Shown here: in pieces, positions 40,625 to 52,300 of the stretch
Numbering within the stretch: the stretch's first letter is position 1
How the letters are laid out: the number at the start of each line of letters is the position of its first letter
Assembly (NCBI GenBank): GCA_031763025.1
Contig: JASSKH010000027.1
Span: 10,696,055-10,760,054, forward strand
Reading direction: 5' to 3'
Source of the DNA: Macrocystis pyrifera
Lineage: Eukaryota; Sar; Phaeophyceae; Laminariales; Laminariaceae
Length of the DNA: 64,000 nucleotides
The notes under the pieces: model-generated
The model's input: only the letters and a program-made list of their open reading frames with translations
What the model was told of the DNA's origin: nothing
Databases searched by the model: none
Program-made: the position numbers and the translations under genes

Positions 40625-41790
40625 CAGGGCGCTTCGCTCCGCGGGCGGCCTACGCCGCCCGCTACGCTCGCTCAGGAAGGAAACATCAAATTATGCAAAG
40701 CGGACAGAGGTCCATGATTAAATATTGTTTTTTTATGGCCCCTGTGGTAAGCTGCAAACTGGCTACTTGATAATGCCAAGAGTCCCGCCGCCATGCTTCA
40801 GGAGAAAACAGCTCGGACGCCACATATGCTTCGCGTCGCGGGCGGTTTTCCGCTACGCTCGCTCACACGTCGTACATACGTACATACTCCAGGCAGGGTA
40901 CTTATTTTCTTCTTTCGATATGCTCTGTGTCTGTGTACTCGTCGTATGTACGAAAGATAAAGCACAGAACGGCACAGCAACACAGCAAAAACAATGAAAA
41001 TGAAACCGAAAATGTCTAAAAGAAATAAAATCCCCGTCCCCTTTCGTGTATTAATTTACTACTTGAGTGGAACACCTTACACCAGTCAAAAAAAGAAAAA
41101 ATAGAAAAAAAGAAAAAATCTTACAGCAGAGCTTCTCTCTCAGCCTCGTACGCCGCCCGCCCCTCTCGCAGCCATCTCGCCACCGATTCAGTCCGGGTAA
41201 AGCTTCCCTCCCTCTCTTCCACAGTGAGCCCCGTCGCCCGCCTCGCGTGAAGCCCGGTGCTCACCGTGGACCTCGACGCGAGCTCGACAATGTTGGTGCT
41301 CATTCGGGGTACCTCCCCTTGTGACTCTCAGCCCGGTCGCAAAAATAAGCACCGCTTGAATATTATCTTACAATCCCGAAATACCCTTAAATATTCGTAC
41401 TTACTCTATCCAAAATCACAAATGGAGGCCAGACAGAGCCTATTGATGCATCCCTCGTGTCTCGAGGCACACTCGACGCCTAGGCACGAAAGCGGCGACC
41501 GCGCTCCTTGCAACTCCCCCTCTACTCGCCAGCATCCGCTGACACCCGCGACGGTGCCGGGTTCGCCCGCGCAACCGTGCTCGGAGTACACGCACGCACA
41601 CGAAACGAAAGAAGAAAAAAGGAACGAAGGACTGAAAGTACGACGAGAAATAGAGAAAACAAAGACTCGCTGGAACGGTCCGGCAAGTAATAAACGGAGG
41701 CGATTCCCAAGTGGGAGCTCTGAGAGGCCAAGGATGTACCAACCGAGCACGCTCAGAGGTCGAGATATCTATAAGTGTATCTCTATATAT
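40625..41790 (+). repeat. 1.16-kb repeat R1160, copy B
   Basis: About 95% like copy A, in tandem. On its minus strand a 60-codon frame (41303-41121, containing TESVARWLREGRAAYEAERE) is also open in the inverted copy C (43073-43220). Most base differences there change the amino acid, arguing against selection on a protein. Confidence 0.85.
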
Positions 41791-41901
41791 ATAAAACTCA
41801 AGAATATCGCGATATTTGACATTTAGAGCCAAATTATGTGCCTCACGAGTTTTATACGGACGTCGGGTATAGCGATATTTTCGCCATACGTGGTCCGCAA
41901 C

Positions 41902-41956
41902 ACACAAATACCTGGTATATGCTTGGGGCATTTTTACCCCAAGCATATATTTGTGT
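41902..41956. other. Extended perfect hairpin
   Basis: Arms tatatgcttgggg (41916-41928) and ccccaagcatata (41937-41949) with an 8-nt loop. They are bracketed by a second symmetric pair, cacaaata (41902-41909) and tatttgtg (41949-41956). It lies in the 0.83-kb spacer between R1160 copies B and C, whose outer edges (atatataaaact near 41790, agttttatatat near 42615) are also inverted. Confidence 0.75.
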
Positions 41957-42619
41957 TCTCTTTTTTGTTGGTAGAGCCGAATTTGGCAGACAAAATTGGA
42001 AACAGCCTGTCCCCTCTACTCGGTCATCCGATCATTACCCTCTGCCAGCAAGCACCATAACAGCAGCAGCAGCAGTGGTGGCCGCCACGATTTGGTTGAA
42101 TGAGCACGGCAGACGGGTGCTCCCTTGGTCGGGGAGAGGCGGATGCACGGGATGCCCCGGTTCAGCGGCACCAGCACAGCACCCAGTGCTCTGGCTGGGC
42201 GTCTTTCTGCCAGAGTTGCCCCAAACCCATGTCCCCAACACCGCACGCCCCACCTCATCCGGGAACAAGCGGGTAGCGCCAACCCGACCTTTAGTTTTTG
42301 GCGGACACGTCTCAGCACGAGCACGAGACGCGCCATCGTCTATGCCAAGAGCCAAATCCATGGTGTACGCGGGCGCTGTAGCCTGCCGAGCTACGTAGAG
42401 AAGCAGCTGCAGCAGCAGCAGCAGCGACGTCCTCCAGCCCATGCGATGTTCTACGTGTTTGTGCACTTGCCGCCTAATTTTATTTTACCCATGTTTTATC
42501 TCACGTTGTTCTGGCAAGAAACCTGATATTGAGTTTTATATCGAGGGATTTGCGTGTACGAAAATCGCGATATTGAATTCGGCGCAAAGAGTCGAAATAT
42601 CACCCTCTGTTTAGTTTTA

Positions 42620-44772
42620 TATATGTCTACTGGGACATCGCCTCCTTTGATTACTTGCCGGACCCTTCCAGCGGTTCGTTGCTTTCTTTTTCGTGGCACT
42701 TTCAGTTCTTTTTTCCTTCTTTCTTCTTTCGTTTCGTGTACGTGCGTGTACTCCGAGCACGGCACCGCGGGCGAGCGCGGCACCATCGCGGGTGTCAGTG
42801 GGTGATGGCGGCTAGAGGGGGGGTTGCAAGGAGCGCGGTTGCGGTTTTCATGGCTAGGCGTCGCGCGTGCCTCGAGACACGAGGGAAGCATGAATGGCCC
42901 CTGTTTGGCCTTAATCTGTAGAATTAGATTGCTTATGTAAGAGTCTATAAGGGTCGTTCGGGATTGCAGAAGAACATTCAAGCGGTGCTTACTTTTGCGA
43001 CCAAGCTAAATATCACAGAGAGAGCTACGCAGTCTGAGCACCAACATTGTCAAGCTGGCGAACGAGGCCACGGTGAACGCCGGGCTTCACGCGAGGCGGG
43101 CGACGGAGCTCACTGTAGCAGAGAGGGACGAGAACTTTACCCGGACCGAATCGGTGGCGAGATGGTCACGAGAGGGGCGGGCGGCGTACGAGGCTGAGAG
43201 AGAAGCTCTGCTCGTCGATTTTCTTCTTGTTCTTTTTTACCTAGAGTTGCACCCCGGCCTCAAAATTTGGAACCGCGTACCCGACTGGGTGGGGGGCGGT
43301 GCAGGCGGAACCGGAACCGGGTACCCGGGCGATGCAGGCGGAACGGGAACCGGGTACCCGGGTCTCAGGCAGACACGGGTACCCGGGTACCCGGGTTACC
43401 GTACACTATTTGCTCCCCTTTTAGCGTTAGAGCGGCGGTGGGTAAGGCGGACACGGGTATTCGGGTACCCGGGTACCCGGGTTACCATACACTATTTGCT
43501 CCCCTTCTTGCGTTTGAGCGGCGGCGTGGTATGGCGGACACGGGTACCCGGGTTACCTAGTCACTGTTTGCTCCCCTCGTTTCCTTTGAGCGGCGGTGTA
43601 GTAAGAGGCGAAAGGTGGGAAAGCATTACTTTTCATTTCGCCGCTCTCGATTAATCATGCTAAAGAAGGAAGGCTGAAGGCATGTAGGTAGGGCTATTCT
43701 CTATGGGATCGAGTAGAGAGGTGGGGAGTGATGGGGAGGGGGAGAGTTGAAATAAAAGCATGGAATGCGATTTTCCTCCTACCTTTTTTACTGCGCTCGT
43801 CAAGTCAACAGGAATATCCTTCGAATGTAATTGATTGCATCAAACAAAATCATGCTGCAAAAACCCCACACACACCCAGAAACAACGAAGAAGGAAGTAA
43901 GAAATGCTGGAGAAACCTTCGCCCATGCTCCTGCAACAAAAAAAACAAATTATTATTCCCTAGGTTTAGCTAGGGTTTCTAGGAGCAAAATTAAAAACCT
44001 GGTAAGAGCATCGTGTGTATCATGTTGTGCGAAGGCAGGTAGGGGTATTTTCTGTGCTCGGTCTGTAGTCTGCAGGAGCGAGAGGCAAGAAGAGATTAGA
44101 GGCACAGCCGCTGCAATGCATGTATAAATGAACGTGTACCCTAGTCTTGGGGGCTGGGTATAGAACAATTGACGGGTACCCGGGTACCCGGGGTAAAAAT
44201 ACCCGCGATTGCGTGAGTTGGACCGGGACGTTTTCCGGTCCCGACGGTTCCGGGTACCCGCCACCGGGTACCCGGTTTCTCAGCCAGACGGGGTACAACT
44301 CTATTTTGACCATGTAAGGTGTTTCAATCAGGCAGGAAATTATTACACGAGAGGGGACATTGATTTATTTTCTTTCCGAATTTTTCGGTTTCATTTTGTG
44401 TCATTGTTTTTGCGGTGCTGCTGCGCCGTGCTGTGCTTTCTCTTTCGTACATACGAGTACAGACATAGGGCATATCAAAAGAAGAAAATAAATACCCTAC
44501 CTGGGGTATGTGTACGTACGTACGACATGTGAGCGAGCGTAGCGGGCGGAACCGCCCGCGACGCGAAGCGTATGTAGCGTCCGAGCTGTTTTCTCCTGAA
44601 GCATGGCGGCGGGACTCTTGGCATTATCAAGTCGCCAGTTTGCAACTACAACCCATAAAAAAAACTATATTTTTATCATGGACCTCTGTCCGCTTCGCAT
44701 AATTTGATGTACTTTTCTTTCCTGAGCGAGCGTAGCGGGCGACGCAGGCCGCCCGCGGAGCGAAGCGCCTTG
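42620..44772 (-). repeat. 1.16-kb repeat R1160, copy C (inverted, split by hAT)
   Basis: The reverse complement of copies A/B in two pieces, 42620-43241 and 44304-44772, interrupted by the hAT element at 43242-44303. Both hairpins are present (44523-44572 and 44723-44770). Copy C is more diverged than A and B are from each other, so it is older. Confidence 0.85.
43242..44303. mobile_element. Non-autonomous hAT element, 1,062 bp
   Basis: Terminal inverted repeats TAGAGTTGCACCCCGGC and (right, reversed) TAGAGTTGTACCCCGTC. Flanking 8-bp target duplication tttttacc/ttttgacc (7 of 8 match). Both are diagnostic of the hAT superfamily. The subterminal regions are packed with the palindrome CGGGTACCCGGGTACCCGGG, including three tandem units around actatttgctccc (near 43405, 43491, 43563). 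No transposase frame is present. It is inserted in R1160 copy C; copies A and B show the uninterrupted sequence. Confidence 0.85.
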
Positions 44773-45235
44773 TGTATACGTACCGTACGCACGAAACATA
44801 CATACACCATAAATGGTATCCAACAACCATGCACACGAAATAATCGCGTAGTATATACATGGCGTATATATACCAACGCAAACAAAGAGGAACACGTAAA
44901 CAATACGCAATGTACTCCACGCCCCATGCCATCCCTCCTCCGGATAGTAGCCTCTCTCCCTCGTTTCAGATTGTGCGCCTAATCCGAGCTGGTGACGCAA
45001 CCCCATGACGTGCACGCCGAAAGGCGTCAATCACTCCACCGTATTTTACGCGTCAAGTAACGCATGTCCCCGGCCGGGGAAAGAGCGCCGCCAGCCTGGG
45101 GAAGCGCGAGCCGAAGATCCGAGTAAAATATACAGCAACGTCCCCCGCGTCATACCAACAGTTGATGCACCCAACAAAACACGCCCGTTACAGACGGCGT
45201 ATCATCCACCAAAACACATTTTTTTTTACAGCGAC

Positions 45236-45344
45236 TATTACGGGGGACCATAGTAAACAGGATCAAATGTTGTTAGTAAAAATACCTAAATATACAGGTT
45301 TTTATGTATGCCATAGGTCCTGTTAACTATGGACCCCCGTAATA
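45236..45344 (+). mobile_element. MITE-1 copy 9 (forward)
   Basis: Ends TATTACGGGGG and CCCCCGTAATA, inner tagtaaacaggatc and ggtcctgttaacta. Intergenic. Confidence 0.88.
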
Positions 45345-47590
45345 GCCCCCCCCGCAACCTGCCCAATCTACGACACTCGGGCGCCAACACCGGTGCCCAC
45401 TAAGTACGTATACCGAACAGCAGCCAATCAATGGGTCATACCGCTGCTGCGACTAGGTAACTCCCGCTCCACTGACTCCCTCAAAAGCACGGGCGGGTTG
45501 GTGGGAAGCTAAACCAGTCTTTACCACACCTTGGACCTGTCTTGACGACCCTTCCTCGCTGCGTCCTCTCGATCGCGAGTCAACTGCTACAGCAGAGCTG
45601 GTCCCAGGTGCACTTCTGGACAGTACGATCGCAACAACTCTTGTTGATCTGATTGGTCAACTTCTCCTGTACGTACGAAACACAATTTTTCTCGTACCTC
45701 GATAGTACTCCCCTTTGCGTTTTCCTTTCGAAGTTGTATCATATTAATGCGCACCCCCCCGCTCGGAGCAGGGGGGGTGGAGAGAGGGGCAGACCCCCGG
45801 GGCTGCTCCAGTAGCAACCCCCTAGCATCTGTAAACCTGAGTCAAACTCCACCCCCAACTGGCGATGTCGATCTCTCGACACCAGCCTCCCAACATGGGG
45901 TTGGCTCAATTTGCGGACGCCTACGCTACCCCCCCCCCCCCGCGAATTTATTGCAGTACGATACAACTTATCCTTCCTGCCCCGATCGCCGTTATCGGAT
46001 ATACGGCGGAAAAATCACGATTTTGGCTTGAGTTTGAGTGGTGTTGCGTTTCCTGATCGTACGAAAAAACTGTCAAGTGACCACAGCACCATTAAGTAAC
46101 CACAACACCATTTATGGAATGCTGCCTTCCATGCGACGTACGGGAGCTTAGAGGTTAGGCTTCGTGGTGAATGTTCTTTCGTAAAGAATAAACCACGGAG
46201 CCACTCAGGCATCCTTAACGAACGAGTAGCGAGCTGGAGCTATGTGGCTCGAGGTCGAGGCATGTCAACGGTGGAACAATACCACTACCCCGCGCAGAAG
46301 AAACAAAAGGGACAAAACAAAAACGCAAGCTTTCAGGGGTCAAAACGACACTGCGGCCACGGGTGTCTTTTGCCCACAAGCCACAACAGCGATCAACAGC
46401 CGCGAGGTCGAGCACCGACCGCCCTCTATGCGGCTGTGTGAGAGGGATGCTACGCCCGAAACGTCCCACCTTGCTCGGACAGATCATCGACTCCTACTTG
46501 ATGATCTAGATCATTCAGGGCAGATAGATAATCTATTCCTGATCTGTATGATCTGTATGATTGGTATAATCTATATGATCTAGCTCATGTTGCCGCGTGG
46601 GAGCCGTATATTCTGCACGATGTAGGACATGTTTCCTGAGTTCGACAAATTCTCTACAGATCTTGCACAACATACCACAACGGCGGGTTAGTTAGGACCT
46701 ACAGATGATCTACAGTAGATAGATAGATAGATCATGATCTGTCTGTCCGTCCTGGGTGTGAAACGCTCGTCGTCGGCGGGCAGGCATGCGGTAGAATCGC
46801 TGGTGGCTCGGTGTGTGTGGTTGCTCTGGTGATGGAAGAACGACATTCAGCGTCCACAGCAGCCGGCCTCGTTGTCTGCGACGAGACAACGGTTCGAGCG
46901 ACCTGCAGCTCCTATTTCGCGGAAACATGGTTCTCGGGACCAACTACGACTAGTAAATACTGGAAAATGTATTTTTTATTGTGCGTATGATGGGTCCTGA
47001 TCGTTAGCAATATGCCCCCCGGTATTCGAGACAAGCCCGGTAGGAAACGGTCGGCTGGTGTCATGATGCAACATACATTACTGGTATGCATGTGGGTTTC
47101 GAAGCGTTTGCATCACCGCGGCCGGAGACGCCTTGCTCAAACCTCGACACGAGGCCCGGAGTATGTGATTAAAGGCGTCCTGACCGCTCCTCCCGTCCTC
47201 CATTAGCTTACAGCCTTGGGTCAACGTCTCCGCGACCAGGGTCTTCTGCTTCTTCTTCTTCTTCTTCTTCTTCGCCGCCGCCGCCTGCGAGGAAAATACG
47301 CGCACACGCCTGAATACACATGACGGTCAGATACTTTCTCCCTCCCACGTTTCCGCACCACCGGATGAGTATCGTCGCGTGCACAACCCGCGCGCTCTCA
47401 GCAGCAGTACGTGTATAGCGCGGGCGTGAGGTGAACCAAGTCGGATTCGTCGTGGTCACCTCCGAGCGGAAGGGGGGGAACGGCGATGAGTGCATCAAGT
47501 CTGTCAAAAAGCACGTCGGATGGACTGACTCCGCGATGTGCTAGTCCTTCTTCTATGTCCATCGTCAAGATGGACGGGGGATGTGTGGTA
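45345..47590. other. Gene-poor stretch of dispersed repeats
   Basis: No recognisable gene. It contains DR-135 copy 2 (45715-45897) and a segment (46485-46745) homologous to 54440-54765, with gatctagctcatgttgccg-, ttctgcacgatg- and catgtttcctg-type blocks. It also holds a GATA microsatellite near 46716-46733 and a CTT run at 47247-47272. Confidence 0.5.
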
Positions 47591-48018
47591 TAGAGACGGA
47601 CACCGGATAGCATTTTCGAAAAACCGAACACTGGATAGAAGGGAAGCGTTACTATCGAAAACGAAAAACGGTGAAACCGGTTTTTGTTTGGCAGGTATAA
47701 AAGCCTCTAAAACGTTGGAAACCGCCTGTGATTTTTCATTTTTTTGTCGATTCGCACGTTGTACTTGCGCCCAAGTGCGTATGTGTCTGGTTCTCTTCGT
47801 CACCTTGTTTGCCCAAAACTCTGCCATGTTCGTCCTCACGTTGTTCATTGCTGCAGGGTCGTTTTAGTGGGTGCCCTAAAATATACAATTAATAGTACCA
47901 AAATCAAATACAATTGAAAACCGGTTTTTCATTTTAAAAACTGACCAATTGGCAAACACCTGCCGGGTTTCCAAAACCCGCGGTTAGCCGGTTTTTCTCT
48001 ATCCGGTGCCCATCTCTA
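47591..48018. mobile_element. hAT-type MITE, 428 bp
   Basis: Terminal inverted repeats TAGAGACGGACACCGGATAG and (right, reversed) TAGAGATGGGCACCGGATAG, flanked by gtgtggta/gtgcggta (7 of 8). Subterminal aaaccggttttt motifs recur on both sides. There is no transposase; the open frames inside are incidental. Confidence 0.85.
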
Positions 48019-48237
48019 GTGCGGTACCGCCCGGGCGCAGAGTGGGAGGCTACGGGCGACCGGCGGTAGGTTACGCTAGCTGACGTGCGGGGTCTGTCCC
48101 TGCCCGGCGGACTAAACTGGCGTCCGGGAAATTCGACTCGCCTCTTACCTCAACCCTACAGCCAACTAAAGTGTCACACCGGTGGCCACGGAAGTTTCCC
48201 TCGTCGTCCCAATCTCCGCGGCTTCCCGAGGGTCCAC

Positions 48238-48451
48238 CCCCCCCCCCCTCCGAAGCGGTTCTTAGTAGGATGCAGCTCACCCTTCATGCGACTCGCCGGA
48301 CACCTCACGGCGCTTCGCGCTTGGTGCAAGCAATGTCTGCCTGGTCGGTGAAAAGCCGATATGCTCCGTCCCGGCATTGTAGGGATGCGAGGGTCTATGG
48401 TCATACGACTACGGCCATGCATGAGATCGAGTACATCTCTCCTATCGAGTA

Positions 48452-48480
<29 letters not shown>
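48238..48480 (+). mobile_element. C-tailed element CTE, copy d
   Basis: The best-preserved copy: it starts ccctccgaagcggttcttag, runs through gatgcagctcacccttcatg, cacctcacggcgcttcgcgc, gcattgtagggatgcgaggg and tacgactacggccatgcatg to atctctcctatcgagtac, and ends in a 29-nt C run. Confidence 0.85.
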
Positions 48481-48483
<3 letters not shown>

Positions 48484-49362
48484 CAACCTTCCTTGCTGCT
48501 GGTCACGGTGGTCTCCGCCGGTCGGCCCAGGGTCACCGCCAAAGAAAGCACCGCCGCCGTGGCCGGGACCCGCGCAGCCCAGGGGATCCCCGGCGGGAGG
48601 ACCCGCCACACCGCCGCCGCCGTCGGGGAGGGGGCTGGTGCGTCGGACCGCCCGTGGCCGGGAACGCCGGCTGGAACTACAACAGTGGGTGGGGTCCTGT
48701 CCTGGCATATATTTTTCATATTGGAGGCGACGATATCAAACGACCAACCAACACTGGTGTAACGGTAGTTGATACTGCTGCTGGCTCACTGCCCGAGAAA
48801 TAACGCTCGTTTGTTCTCTTGACATGGAAATGCAAGCGATGCTTTTGTCATTATGGAATTACAAGCGGCGTTTTCGAGCGAGCGTTGCTCGCGTGAAATT
48901 ATCGCGAGAGCACACTGACACGTTTCGTGTTCGTTCGTTTGTTTCTTGCTTCAATTTTCTCCAGCAAGTGCTATCGTGCTCATCACGCTGGAAAACTATC
49001 GCGTTTTTTTTTTAATCGTTGACGTCAAGAGGCTTTTCCCCATATGTGCGAGCGCTCTTAAATTACCTCCCCTCGCTTCAAAAAACTAATACTTTTATGA
49101 AACAAGTTCATGCCCCCCGCCCCTATCGCCGGTATTTTTTTCTATTCTATGATAAACCTCCCGATCTCAGGTCCCGATATGAACAATCTTGACTAGAACA
49201 CGATGGGTGGGGCGCAGCTTGGACGTGGGCAGATTTTTTTTTTTTTCCCGCGCACACTGTCAACTCGAACGACGCCGCCTGGCCGTCTACGTCAACGTAT
49301 TACGCCCTACATACATATAATATCACGTAGCTTGCACAAAAACATGCACCTGCTCATAGGGG
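48481..49362. other. Intergenic; upstream flank of DUF6729-like gene
   Basis: GC-rich to 48700 (long Gly/Pro/Arg frames on both strands, compositional), then AT-rich. No convincing upstream exon or promoter was recognised for the gene starting near 49363. Confidence 0.4.
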
Positions 49363-52300
49363 ATGATTCATCACCCCCCCCCAGATGAACCCTATTATCG
49401 GTATCCCAACAGTAATTTCCCGTCCAGAATTGGAACGGCCTTAACTGAAGCGTCCGAAATCGTTCGCATCCTCTTCTCCAATTCGAAATCGGCGCGGTTC
49501 TTGGGTGAGCCAAGGAAGAGCATACAGATCATCAGAGATAAGGCGAAGCAAGATCTGAAAGACCTGCGGAGCGACATCCTACCCAGTGAGCGCAAGCCAC
49601 CACCTCCACTACCACCACGGCTACAAAGAGCGGACGAATTGCTAAACGCTGGGGGAAATAGCCAAGCTCGCCGTCAGGGCCCCTCTTCGGCTGCCCGTGT
49701 TCGGCCGGTGGGCCCCCCTGGTGAAAAAGCTAAACGCGCTTGGATTGAGGTTGGCGCACAAGTGGACTGTATGCGGTGTGGGCACGGCAATGGTGACGAA
49801 GAAGGAGCTGGAGTTAGGGAGTCGGGGGGAAGGTGCGTTTCAGATGAGGAGGAAGAGGAGGAGGAGGAGGAGGAGGAGGAGGAGGGGGGAGGCGTGAACG
49901 GGAGGGTCGGGGAGACGGCTGAGGATGCGCTCTACTTCCAGAGATCACCGTCGGTGAAGAAGCGGTGTAAGCAGGTGATGAGGGTTTTCCGTCTTGCGGC
50001 TAACAAACACCTTGCGCAGCAGAAAGCTATTGTCTGCACCGTCGAGAGCTGTCGAATCGCTTGCAGCTTGCTGAAATCATTTTCGTAGTGATTGTTTTCC
50101 TCTTTTATCCTCTGGGGCAGGTCAGAGAAGCTTGCCAGAATGGAGGGCTGGCGCGGATGCAGTCGCCCGTCTTCCGACCGGACGACCCGATGAAGTCGTC
50201 GTCGAAAAAAATGCGTTTGGAGAGGCATCGCTACCCGACCGTGTATGTGCACGCCAACCATCTGTACTACGCCTCGCAGGGTGTGCCACATCAGCCCCCG
50301 TGCAAAACTCATGGGTGGAAGGCCGCGGAAGATGGACAGGTAAACATGCCCAAGGGTTTCGCATGATGGGGTATATATATGCTCTGAGGTGCCCGAGTGC
50401 CAAACCTGGTGATTTTGGTCATATATACCCGGGGGTGTTTTTTGTCTATTTATTTTTTTCCATCCGATTTATTACCTTCGCCATTCCTTTTCTCTCTCCC
50501 TCCCTTTTCTCTCTCTCTCCCTTTTCTCTTTCCCTCCTGGCCGTAGCTCAGATCCAGGGTTACATAGGCTGTCCCTTGCCCCCCCCCCCCCCCCCCCCGC
50601 GTCCGGCTACGGTTCGTGCCTTGCTTTTTTATTCGCCAGAAGGCTTGGGCCCTTTCTTCACTCGTCGACTCGCGTCGAATTGCGCCCCTACCCGCGCTAC
50701 GTAGGCGCTGTCGGCAGCCGGTTCCTTTTTTTTTTCATGCACCCAGGTCCCCTCAGTGGAAAATACCCTACTATTACGGGGGTCCATAGTTAACAGGACC
50801 TATGGTGTACATAAAAACCTGTATATTTACATATTTTTACGGACAGTATTTGGTCCTATTTACTATAGACCCCCGCAATAACCACAAGGTTGAAAGATTA
50901 TTCGTATTTCTACTGCTGTGCCTCTGTTGGACAACCGATTGTTGGACGGCACCTTGATGGGGTTTTTTAGGAGACGGGAATCGAATGAATGCACGAATCC
51001 TGCGAAGGATAAGCGACGCGTCTCGAGCCAAGTAGTTGGTGGGACGTTGATGCCGGCGCTGGCTACGTGCTTGCTCTCTGTTTTTCTCAGGTGATCAGCA
51101 AGGGGTGGAGGTCTGGTAGGCGGGTTCTGGGCGTAGTCGAAGACTGGTGGATGATCGGCACTAGCCACCACTGCAAGCTCTGCAAAATCGACCATGACGC
51201 CTTGAAGGTGGGTTCATCCGCCGCGATGATGGTGTGGTGCGTGTTTGCCCCGTGTCATCCGTGCCGCTGCCAACCATCTTCGTTGACCAACCATGTGTTG
51301 ACATCAATATTGTCACGTATATTGGGCACCCTGCAAACGATATAAACATGTCTGGGTTTCCGTGCGCAGGCCCGTGTGGACGAGTGGAAGGGCGATGACG
51401 CCGAAAAGCAACGGCGAATCGCCGAATGGAGGGGCCACTCCTACAAGTTCTCGTCGTACGACCCGGACGTCACGCGGTTGTACAGCGAACGGTTCCCGTG
51501 GATTGGAGCGAGGAACCTGGTGGTCGTATGCACCAAGAAGACGGCTATGACACTCGAGCTGGCAGTCTTGCTTGAAATCTTGATGACGACAGGCAAGTTT
51601 CAGTTGAAGCGATCACTAAAACTCCTGTACAGTAGGGTTCTTGGCCGTCGCGATCGGTACCCTCACATCGTTGCTCTTGCTTTTGCGACTCGACGTGCTC
51701 TTTCTCGGACCAGCTGCGAAGAAGACCGTCGAGGACGCCGCCACGAGTGTGGCGAGATGGACGGTGCTTCGAAGCAAGGACAAGGATTATCTCGAACTGA
51801 TGGAGAGGGTTCGGAGCGGCTCGTACCAACCTCGCGACGATGTCGCCGCTGTCGTACCAGCTCACGCGTTGACGCTCCCACCCCTGCCGCTGAGCGCGGT
51901 TACTCGTGGCGGCAACAACGGGCACGCGGGTGCAGGGCCCCTTGTTTCACCTCGCGTCGCAGGCGCATCCATTTCGCGTGGCAGTGCGGCTGCAAGCATT
52001 TGTTCCTCGTGTGCTAAAGCGGGAGGTGCGACATCTGCTCAAACTGCAGGTGGAGCCGCTGCCGATGTTACAACGGGGGTTGATACTGAGGAGGACGCGC
52101 GCCAGGCGTCTTTCCCGCTACCAGTAGCAACATCCGCTGCTGCTGCTGCTGCTGCTACTGCTCCTGCCGGTGCTATTGCTGCTGCTGCTGTTGCTGCTGC
52201 TGCCGCTGCTTCTTCTGCCGTTGGTGCTTCTTCTTCTTCTTCTCCTGCTGTTACCGCTGTTGCCGACCAGCAGCCGATATCGATGGATGACTTCGCCGGC

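Noticed and set aside
42035-42466. Secreted protein with leucine-rich signal peptide (minus strand)
   Set aside because: The hydrophobic start is created by a CAG/CTG microsatellite; the opposite strand is equally open and no family is recognisable.
48174-48803. Proline/arginine-rich frames of 181-210 codons
   Set aside because: They run through the C-tailed element, its C run and GC-rich simple sequence; composition explains the openness.
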